This document shows positions 33,942 through 40,339 of a stretch of 40,339 nt of DNA, in pieces. This stretch comes from Bacteroidota bacterium (GTDB lineage Bacteria; Bacteroidota; Bacteroidia; Chitinophagales; Chitinophagaceae). Location: the NCBI GenBank assembly GCA_013285855.1, contig JABDGW010000023.1, positions 1 to 40,339 of the forward strand, given 5' to 3'. Numbering within the stretch: position 1 is the first letter of the stretch; each line of letters opens with the position of its first letter. The translations under genes and the position numbers were made by a program. The notes beneath the pieces were generated by a model. The model did no database searches. It had not been told where the DNA came from and saw only the letters and a program-made list of their open reading frames with translations.

Positions 33942-36900
33942 TTATTGATGTTTCACTGCTAAACGATTACTGTCGACAAGCATCTGTTTTGTTGTTGCCT
34001 GTTTTTGATTTTCGATTAACGGTTTACGGTCAACAGTTGACTTTGCAAATCCTTTTATATAACCCATCTGCAATAATATAGGTACAACATGTTTGCCTGC
34101 AAGTTTAACTGCAACGCTTGAGCCCTGGCAATTTTCAATGCGCACGCAAACAACTATGTGACCGCTGTCATTTGGTTCCGGTGCAAAGAAAACATACCAG
34201 CCATCATTAATTCTTTCGTTCTTTAAAATGCGTTCCGGCGTTCCGGTTTTTCCTGCAACAGCAATTCCTAATTTAGAAACTTTAGGTGCACTTTGTTCAA
34301 TCATATATTTCGTCATCAGCTTTGCATAAGCAGAATCATTTGCAAATGGAATGCTTTTTTCAAGATGCGTTTGTGTGCCATTCACACTTAACACATAACG
34401 GCTTTGCATCATCGTTCCATTATTTGCAATGCCTGATGCAACTCTTGCAACCGCTGCCGGTGTTGCAATTAATTCACCTTGCCCCCAGGCCATTCCGGAT
34501 ACACCTTTACCACGTGTTCTTCTTATATTATTCGGATCATAATGTTTAATACTGGTAAATTCAGTTTTACGCCAGATATCTTTCCATGCATTTTGTTGCT
34601 GCTGATTATCTGCATCATAATCATAATAATAACCACCAACACCATGTAAAAACATTCCTGATTTCAAATACAGATCACCCATGTATTCCTGCAATTGGTC
34701 TTCATTTGCAAGACGAATAAAAAAAGAATTGTTTGACCGAACGATAGCACGCTCAATATTAATGTTGCCCGCTTCATCAGGTTCATAACCTTTTGTTCTA
34801 ATTAAATCCTGAGGATGCACAACGATAACTTTTTTGGCAGCATCAATGCCTAATTTATTAAACGCTGCCAATGCTGTTATCAATTTTGCTGTTGAGCCAG
34901 GTTGTGTTGCAATAGTAAAACCAAGATCATTATCTGTGATCCATCCGGTTAATTGATTTTGTTCTGCAGGTGTAAGATTCAACATATCCCAATCATTAAC
35001 CTGCGGCAAAGGATAATTTGCTGAAGCCAATACGTCTCCGGTTTTATCTTCCATCACAACAACAGAAATTCTATTGTTAATTAGTGAATCATCTGTTTGC
35101 AACGATTGCTGAATTCTTGTTTGCAAAGCAGCATCCAATGTTAATCGCACATCACGGTTTTGTTGTTTGAATGAATCAACTGCTTTGCTGTTTATACCTT
35201 CAATTAATAAAGGCGCCAATGCGCTGTAATCTTTTTTCTCAACACTCATTTCAACTGAAGTTTGCGGCAAAAAACGCTGCTCTCTGTATCTTGTAGCACT
35301 TACACTAAAACTGTTTGCAGGAATTGGGAAGCCACGCATTTCTTCCGCTTCGCGGTATTCTGCAAAATACCCGTTTGACGCGCCATTAAATACATTGGTA
35401 TTTTCATCGCCGGTCCAGAAAAACGTTTGTTCACCAAAAGGATAATAGCGATCCAGTCTTTTATAAAACATTGCATCAATATCCTGCTGCGGAATATTTA
35501 AAGCAAGCAAAGAATCGCGTTGCGTATTGATCAATTCCTGGTGACTTGTCGCAAGAATTCTTCCATCTCTGTCTAATAAATTTCCTGCCTGCAGTTTACT
35601 CATCAATATATTTATACGCGGATTATAACTAAACATTCTTGAACCGCCTTTATCTGCAACCAACGCAGGCTGCACAATCCATTTTGTATTATCAAATAAA
35701 TATTTTGAAACACTTATGCCAAGCAATATAATTCCTGCACATGCAGCAAGCAACCCGGGTATTAAATTTTTATCCTGTTGCTTCGCAATATATTTTATTT
35801 GAACAGGTGAACCCTGTACTGTTGATACTGATAACAAAAATCCTGCAGCCAGCATATTTGCAATTAACGATGAACCTCCATAACTCATGAATGGTAACGC
35901 CACACCTGATAAAGGCAGCGCACCAACTGACCCTCCTGCAATCAATAAAAATTGTATGAAAGTGGCTATGCCAATGCCGGCGCATATATAAAAAAGAAAT
36001 GGCCTTCCTGTTTGCCTTCCAATAATAATTGAGCGATGTAAATAAATTAAAAAGATAATAAACACAGATATTATTCCTGCTAAACCAAACTCTTCACCCA
36101 TTGAAGGAAGGATCATATCGGTATGCGCTTCGGGAATTGTTTTTGCAAAACCTTCTCCTGCACCTTGTCCTGTTATACCTCCGCTTGCCATTGCCCAGAT
36201 TCCGTTTGCAACCTGGTCGCCTCCAAATACTTCATTATTCCATGGGTCTTGCCAAATTGCTTTGCGGTCAATCAATCTTTGCATTGGGCCGGGAAAATAT
36301 TGTGAGATGTATGGAATTTTATCCAACAGTAAAAATGCAGCAATAACAACAAGTGCCATTACCGATGACTCACTTAATTTTTTTGTAACAATCAAAGTAT
36401 ACAAAATAAAAAATGCAGCAGTAATTGCAGTGGCAAGCAAAACATTCGCAGATAACCAAACAGCAAGCACATAAAAAATTACGGACGATGCCATGTGAAT
36501 AAAATCACCTCTTGAAAAAGAAAATAAAACAATGAATGTAAAACAGCAAACCATCGCAGGGCCTAAATCGCCTAATATCAAAAAAAGAAAAATGGTTGCC
36601 AATATTGCAGTTAATGCAAATACAAAAAAACGGCTACGCTTCGTCCATGAATTATATGATGAAATAAATTGTTCGTTTGTTGCAAAAAATCCTGCAAGAA
36701 AAATTACAATTACAAACTTTACAATTTCGCTCGGCTGAAAACCGAAGAGATTAACTTTTACACCGCTGCCTTCAGGGCCTGAACCAAATAAAATGGTCAT
36801 CATTAATAAACCGCTTGCAATAATTGCCCAGGGCCAGCCATTTGCGGCTAACTTAGTTTTAGTAAGTATAAATACACGATATAATTTTGAATCAGTAGTG

Positions 36901-38096
36901 AAAAGTTTTAAATCAAACAATAACAAAAGGAGTATTCCACCTATTCCTGCTATAAAATAATAAAAAGTGCTTTTGGCCAAAAACCAATCCCGCAAAGCAT
37001 CCTGGAGACTTAATAATGTAATGAATGATAACCCTGTTATTATCATTACTACAGGAAGAATTAACTGATCTGCATGCCTGAACCAAATACTCATGATTAT
37101 ATGCAGCATAATAAAGCCCGCAAAAAAACCACTCACTATAATCCAAAACCATTGCATTGCATCAGCAGGTGTTCTTACTATAAATGCTTTTTCTTTTTTT
37201 AATGAATTAAAATCTTTGGTTGAAAAAAGTTTTAACTGGTGCGGTGAACGATAAAAAGTGAAGCCTGCATTGTGATCTAATTTCTCAATGCCTTGTGAAC
37301 GGCCAAATGTATAGTTGAACTGCAACGGAAGTATCTCATACGTTTTATTATCCGGTAAATTTTTAAAAGAAAAATTTCCATGTTCATCTGTTTGTACATA
37401 AGCAGTTAAAGACTGCAGTTGTTTATTGTTCAATGAATCAACTGCATAAATCTTTCTTACAGTGATTGTATTTTCTTTTAACTCGTTCTCAACCTCTTCA
37501 ACATTGTTGCTGTATAAACTATCCTGTGGTAAAATCAATTGCAAACGAACAATTGCATGTGAAACCGGAATATCGCCAAAGGATTTTATTGTACCATTTA
37601 TACTGTACGTTCCCATCTGCAAATTATTTTCAGAACCAACAGCGCTTTTTTGCTGCAGCGCAAATACAGCGCTGTCATCTTTTGAAAAACCTAAAGCAAT
37701 TCTTTCAGCCGCTACCCTTCTTTTAAATGATTCGCCTCCAAGTTCCAACGCTGTTTCAGCATTTACACTGTATTGCTTTTTATTTAGATCACCAATATTA
37801 TCAATGGGAATACTGTCGGCGAGCCTCGCTTTTTCACATGTTGAAGTGATTAAATCAATATCCTTTTCATCGCGAAAATAACGGCCTGTTTGCAAAAGCT
37901 GTTTCATGTTTTGTGCAGGATGCGGATCGTTTAAGTTAATCACTGTTCCATTACTTAAACGCGAAGGCACTTCATTAAAATCAGCATTCAATACAATGTA
38001 CATTTTATAAAACAGCACAGCCATTACTGCACTTATCAGCAGCAAAAAAATCCTTTCCGTATTCCTGTTTATAGATTGACTGGTAGCTGCGTTCAT
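33942..38096 (-). CDS. SEDS glycosyltransferase (RodA/FtsW) fused to class B penicillin-binding protein
   Basis: A single 1384-residue membrane protein joins two peptidoglycan enzymes. It has a first membrane helix (about 16-36) and a periplasmic region with a CarboxypepD-like strand set (about 163-285). The SEDS polymerase has about ten helices (315-760), with EAHTD660 (catalytic aspartate) and the signature LPLSGVALPFMSYGGSS (727-743). A linking helix spans 781-798. A periplasmic transpeptidase (about 835-1350) has S1068-TA-K1071, S1121-N-N1123 and K1283-T-G-T. The SEDS part polymerises lipid II and the PBP part crosslinks. All catalytic residues appear intact. It overlaps the PP2C gene by four bases (ATGA). 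RodA-type elongation or a specialised wall task is inferred, as ftsI lies elsewhere. The last 35 residues include a repeat-encoded tail. Confidence 0.95.
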   Translation of the reverse strand: MNAATSQSINRNTERIFLLLISAVMAVLFYKMYIVLNADFNEVPSRLSNGTVINLNDPHPAQNMKQLLQTGRYFRDEKDIDLITSTCEKARLADSIPIDNIGDLNKKQYSVNAETALELGGESFKRRVAAERIALGFSKDDSAVFALQQKSAVGSENNLQMGTYSINGTIKSFGDIPVSHAIVRLQLILPQDSLYSNNVEEVENELKENTITVRKIYAVDSLNNKQLQSLTAYVQTDEHGNFSFKNLPDNKTYEILPLQFNYTFGRSQGIEKLDHNAGFTFYRSPHQLKLFSTKDFNSLKKEKAFIVRTPADAMQWFWIIVSGFFAGFIMLHIIMSIWFRHADQLILPVVMIITGLSFITLLSLQDALRDWFLAKSTFYYFIAGIGGILLLLLFDLKLFTTDSKLYRVFILTKTKLAANGWPWAIIASGLLMMTILFGSGPEGSGVKVNLFGFQPSEIVKFVIVIFLAGFFATNEQFISSYNSWTKRSRFFVFALTAILATIFLFLILGDLGPAMVCCFTFIVLFSFSRGDFIHMASSVIFYVLAVWLSANVLLATAITAAFFILYTLIVTKKLSESSVMALVVIAAFLLLDKIPYISQYFPGPMQRLIDRKAIWQDPWNNEVFGGDQVANGIWAMASGGITGQGAGEGFAKTIPEAHTDMILPSMGEEFGLAGIISVFIIFLIYLHRSIIIGRQTGRPFLFYICAGIGIATFIQFLLIAGGSVGALPLSGVALPFMSYGGSSLIANMLAAGFLLSVSTVQGSPVQIKYIAKQQDKNLIPGLLAACAGIILLGISVSKYLFDNTKWIVQPALVADKGGSRMFSYNPRINILMSKLQAGNLLDRDGRILATSHQELINTQRDSLLALNIPQQDIDAMFYKRLDRYYPFGEQTFFWTGDENTNVFNGASNGYFAEYREAEEMRGFPIPANSFSVSATRYREQRFLPQTSVEMSVEKKDYSALAPLLIEGINSKAVDSFKQQNRDVRLTLDAALQTRIQQSLQTDDSLINNRISVVVMEDKTGDVLASANYPLPQVNDWDMLNLTPAEQNQLTGWITDNDLGFTIATQPGSTAKLITALAAFNKLGIDAAKKVIVVHPQDLIRTKGYEPDEAGNINIERAIVRSNNSFFIRLANEDQLQEYMGDLYLKSGMFLHGVGGYYYDYDADNQQQQNAWKDIWRKTEFTSIKHYDPNNIRRTRGKGVSGMAWGQGELIATPAAVARVASGIANNGTMMQSRYVLSVNGTQTHLEKSIPFANDSAYAKLMTKYMIEQSAPKVSKLGIAVAGKTGTPERILKNERINDGWYVFFAPEPNDSGHIVVCVRIENCQGSSVAVKLAGKHVVPILLQMGYIKGFAKSTVDRKPLIENQKQATTKQMLVDSNRLAVKHQ
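34001..34042 (-). repeat. Heptanucleotide array inside the 3' end of the SEDS-PBP gene
   Basis: On the minus strand the 7-mers run AGTCAAC, TGTTGAC, CGTAAAC, CGTTAAT, CGAAAAT, CAAAAAC. The first two form the palindrome GTCAAC-T-GTTGAC. They encode STVDRKPLIENQKQ near the C-terminus (about residues 1353-1366), outside the enzyme domains. Confidence 0.75.
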
Positions 38097-39523
38097 TTTT
38101 TAGTAATGCGTGTTTTTGCTGAATCAGTTTTAAGTTGAAAGCTGTCTGAAATATCACCTGAAATGTTTTGGTCATTTTGCAATTGCATAGCATACATTAC
38201 AGGTGTGAGGCAATTTTTAAATCTTACATTTTTTAAATGAAGCGCTTTGTTCTTTACTAAAATTCCTATATCGAAATTTTCAAGCATTAAGCTGTCTAAT
38301 AAAATGTATTTGCAATTTGGAGATAGCATAATAGCAGCGCCTTTATATAAAGAATCTGCAATTAAATTAATACCACCGCCATTAATATGCAGTGAATCTT
38401 CACGAATAATCAATGTATCACTTATAACAAGCGATGCTTGGCTAAAATAATTTTTCAGCAATAATTCTTTAGTTGATGAATTGTTTATGCTGTCTGATAA
38501 TATTTTTTCACGGGTAGTTTTTACACCAGGCAATACATCATCAATAATTTCTTTTTTGCTACTGTTTGTATTTTGAAAATAATCTTTGTAAACAAACCAT
38601 GCCAGTGCGAGAAGTAAAAGCAGGCAAAGCACTGCAAGAAACCTTACGCCAATTCCGCTTCTGTGTTTTTCTTCAGAAATACGTTCGTTTATAATTTCTT
38701 TATTGGTTATTACTTCCTGAACCGGTTCGTTTTTTTTTACAATTACAGGCTTTGTTGCTTCCTGTTGCAAAGGCGGTTTGTTGTTATGTATTAACACAAC
38801 TGTTATATTATCTTTTCCGCCGGCGAGATTAGCGGCTTCTACAAGTGCTTCAGATTTTTCTTTTATTGTTCGTGGTGAATTTAATATGCCGGTGATAGTC
38901 CTGTTGTTTATCATATCAGATAAGCCATCGCTGCATATTAATAACATATCGCCGGGTAAAAAAGGTGATTCGCCTGTTTCAATATAATCCGGTTCTGAAA
39001 ATTTTTCATCATTAAAACCCAGGGCTTTATTTATCTCATTACGTTTGGGATGGTTCATTGCGGCATCTTCTGTTATACGGCCACTATCTTCTAAAAAACC
39101 AACAAAGGAATGATCGTGGGAAACTTTTACTAAAGAGTGATCGCGGAAAAGATAGAGCCTTGTATCGCCAACATGCGTATAATAAAATTTATTTTCTTTT
39201 ATATCAGTAAGTACCAGCGTAACCACACATGCCATTTGCATGTTCTCCCCTTTCGTCTGCTTTTCCCGTGTTATCTTTTCATTAGCTGCAATAAATGATT
39301 TTTTCATTACATTAATTACATCACCGGAAGCTTTTTTAATAGTATTAATAATAGCTGTTCTTGCAAGTGCCGAAGCAATTTCGCCGCCTTCATATCCGCC
39401 AACACCATCAATTACACAACCTGCAATATATTTTCCGTTTAATATTGTTTGTGCAATGAAATTATCTTCATTGTTATCACGCATTTTTCCGGCATCTGTA
39501 ATGCCATAAAAATTATCAGCCAT
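38093..39523 (-). CDS. PP2C-type Ser/Thr phosphatase with membrane span and periplasmic beta-helix-like tail
   Basis: The 476-residue protein has a cytoplasmic PP2C domain (about 5-247) with metal-binding motifs: RDNNED (15-20), DGVGGYEGGE (39-48), VGDTRLYL (118-125), CSDGLSDMI (197-205) and GGKDNIT (235-241). A charged linker, one membrane helix (about 292-313) and a periplasmic segment (about 330-445) follow. There, short strands such as LIIREDSLHINGGGINLIAD and HLKNVRFKNC have the rhythm of a right-handed beta-helix. It probably reverses phosphorylation by the Hanks kinase at 31315, like PstP in actinobacteria. It overlaps the SEDS-PBP gene by four bases, and a candidate small ORF overlaps its start by eight. 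Confidence 0.92.
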   Translation of the reverse strand: MADNFYGITDAGKMRDNNEDNFIAQTILNGKYIAGCVIDGVGGYEGGEIASALARTAIINTIKKASGDVINVMKKSFIAANEKITREKQTKGENMQMACVVTLVLTDIKENKFYYTHVGDTRLYLFRDHSLVKVSHDHSFVGFLEDSGRITEDAAMNHPKRNEINKALGFNDEKFSEPDYIETGESPFLPGDMLLICSDGLSDMINNRTITGILNSPRTIKEKSEALVEAANLAGGKDNITVVLIHNNKPPLQQEATKPVIVKKNEPVQEVITNKEIINERISEEKHRSGIGVRFLAVLCLLLLLALAWFVYKDYFQNTNSSKKEIIDDVLPGVKTTREKILSDSINNSSTKELLLKNYFSQASLVISDTLIIREDSLHINGGGINLIADSLYKGAAIMLSPNCKYILLDSLMLENFDIGILVKNKALHLKNVRFKNCLTPVMYAMQLQNDQNISGDISDSFQLKTDSAKTRITKK

Positions 39524-39617
39524 TTTTTTTGTGTGTTTTTTTTACATCTCTGAAATTGGCTGCAAGCAATAAAAGGCAAACACCAAAAAGAGATGAAGAA
39601 AGAATGATGTTGAGCAT
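39516..39617 (-). CDS. Candidate 33-residue membrane peptide upstream of the PP2C gene
   Basis: A short ORF starts at ATG 39615-39617 and reads MLNIILSSSLFGVCLLLLAA followed by a basic tail NFRDVKKTHKKNG. It predicts one membrane helix with a positively charged cytoplasmic end. The stop TGA overlaps the PP2C start region by eight bases, the same overlap length seen for the sigma/anti-sigma and kinase/regulator pairs here. No Shine-Dalgarno is present, which is normal for this phylum. It could be a chance ORF; the topology and coupling argue for a real gene. Confidence 0.4.
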   Translation of the reverse strand: MLNIILSSSLFGVCLLLLAANFRDVKKTHKKNG

Positions 39618-39675
39618 TGCTATAATTTAAAAATGAATCTTTAAGGCCTGACTTTTATGATGAACAACCTAAGAA

Positions 39676-39700
39676 CGCCATTTCGACGAAGAAGAAATCT
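39676..39700. repeat. CGCCATTTCGACGA dispersed repeat, copy 2
   Basis: CGCCATTTCGACGAAG followed by AAGAAATCT matches copy 1 (33016-33041) apart from a few substitutions. It sits between the partial gene at the right edge and the candidate small ORF. Confidence 0.7.
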
Positions 39701-39802
39701 CTATTATATTTTTGAACTTATTATGAAGTAGAGATGCCTCAATTTCCCGATATAACGTAGCAAAAAACTTTTGTATATTCATTCAGATTAAGATGTAATA
39801 TT

Positions 39803-40339
39803 CTATGATTTAAAAATATTTACGCCAACAATTCCATTCAGCACTATGCGTGAGTTTACAGGTAAATGAACCCATAAAGGATGATTAATATCACTTAAAG
39901 CAATTTCATTTTCATTTACAATTGTTTTCTCACCAAACGAAGCAAGATAAAATTTGTCCTCATCATTACTGTAACGAATACGCAAATGCGGCGTATTCAC
40001 CCAATCTGAAGGGATGCGAAAAATTTCCGGGCTATTTTTTTCTTCATCTTTACCTGAAATAAAAATGTCTTTATCTTTCATAAAGTATTCTATTTTTTTA
40101 CCGGCCAATTCTTTATCTGGAACAATAGTTTCAAACCTTGCAAGCACTTTGCCATCACTATTTACAACTGCTTTATCACTTAAAAAAAAACTATCGTCGT
40201 AAATTATTTCGTAATAACTATCGCTATAAAAAATAAATCCATCAAGCAGTTCAGGATTTACATCAAATGTTTCTGCAATGCCTGTTTGCCTTGGAATAAA
40301 AGTGATACGTACATTTTCTTTTTTTTGCTGTACACTGCC
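39803..40339 (-). CDS. C-terminal part of an uncharacterised, possibly FHA-like protein (cut by window edge)
   Basis: The reading frame is open from the right edge to a stop at 39803, giving 178 visible residues. No start codon can be assigned; a GTG at 40145-40147 lies inside the frame. The visible part is rich in beta strands (FIFYSDSYYEIIYDD, VLARFETIVPD). It ends TPHLRIRYSNDEDKFYLASFGEK, VNENEI and VHLPVNSRIVLNG, an order that recalls the second half of a FHA domain (HxxI, strand, VN, I, G) but lacks the SxxH core. It is upstream of the PP2C gene on the same strand, so it may belong to the same cluster. Identity is uncertain. Confidence 0.55.
   Translation of the reverse strand, partial: GSVQQKKENVRITFIPRQTGIAETFDVNPELLDGFIFYSDSYYEIIYDDSFFLSDKAVVNSDGKVLARFETIVPDKELAGKKIEYFMKDKDIFISGKDEEKNSPEIFRIPSDWVNTPHLRIRYSNDEDKFYLASFGEKTIVNENEIALSDINHPLWVHLPVNSRIVLNGIVGVNIFKS

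Overview
The window looks like a chromosomal segment of a Bacteroidota bacterium, probably of the Chitinophagaceae or a close relative. Supporting signs are the AT-rich sequence, near absence of Shine-Dalgarno sites, promoters of the TTTG-N19-TAnnTTTG type, SusC/CarboxypepD-like regulatory domains on non-receptor proteins, LytTR/LytS two-component genes, and dispersed Bacteroidota-type short repeats. I see no insertion sequence, prophage, CRISPR array, tRNA or rRNA gene. The genus is inference.

Layout. 1-4363 (minus) is the start of the division and cell-wall (dcw) cluster, in transcription order mraZ, rsmH, ftsL-like, ftsI (PASTA-tailed transpeptidase) and murE (cut by the left edge). A promoter and a three-repeat MraZ-type operator precede mraZ. 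4565-9693 holds queA, a late lipid A-type acyltransferase, nadB, a DUF1328 membrane peptide and fabI. 9904-16052 is a mixed set: a LolA-like secreted protein, a sialate O-acetylesterase, endonuclease III, an aldo/keto reductase, DinB and VOC proteins, and a membrane protein of unknown function. 16231-18508 is the ribosomal operon rplK-rplA-rplJ-rplL with a textbook Bacteroidota promoter and a terminator; secE/nusG upstream and rpoBC downstream are absent. 18743-22140 has a four-helix membrane protein, a MazG-type pyrophosphohydrolase, tsaE and a VWA-domain surface protein. 22285-26648 is a TPR-sensor LytS-type kinase with its LytTR regulator and a haloperoxidase/PAP2-type lipoprotein. 27053-28844 is an ECF sigma factor with a coupled membrane anti-sigma-like protein. 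29019-31032 is groES-groEL.

The most striking region is 31315-40339 (minus). In transcription order it encodes a truncated, possibly FHA-like protein, a candidate 33-residue membrane peptide, a PP2C phosphatase with one membrane span and a periplasmic beta-helix-like tail, a 1384-residue fusion of a SEDS glycosyltransferase (RodA/FtsW) with a class B penicillin-binding protein, an FHA-domain protein, and a Hanks-type kinase with one membrane span. The parts list matches the actinobacterial fhaA-fhaB-pstP-rodA-pbpA-pknA-pknB locus, but the two wall synthases are one polypeptide. The context suggests phosphorylation-controlled peptidoglycan synthesis.

Several short repeat families fill intergenic gaps and in two cases lie inside genes. 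These are heptanucleotide arrays with a strand switch, CCCTAAAGGG-type palindromes just upstream of start codons, TCCCGA-N6-TCGGGA hairpins, a CGtCATTTCGACGA element, a double-hairpin element and a CACGAAG inverted repeat.
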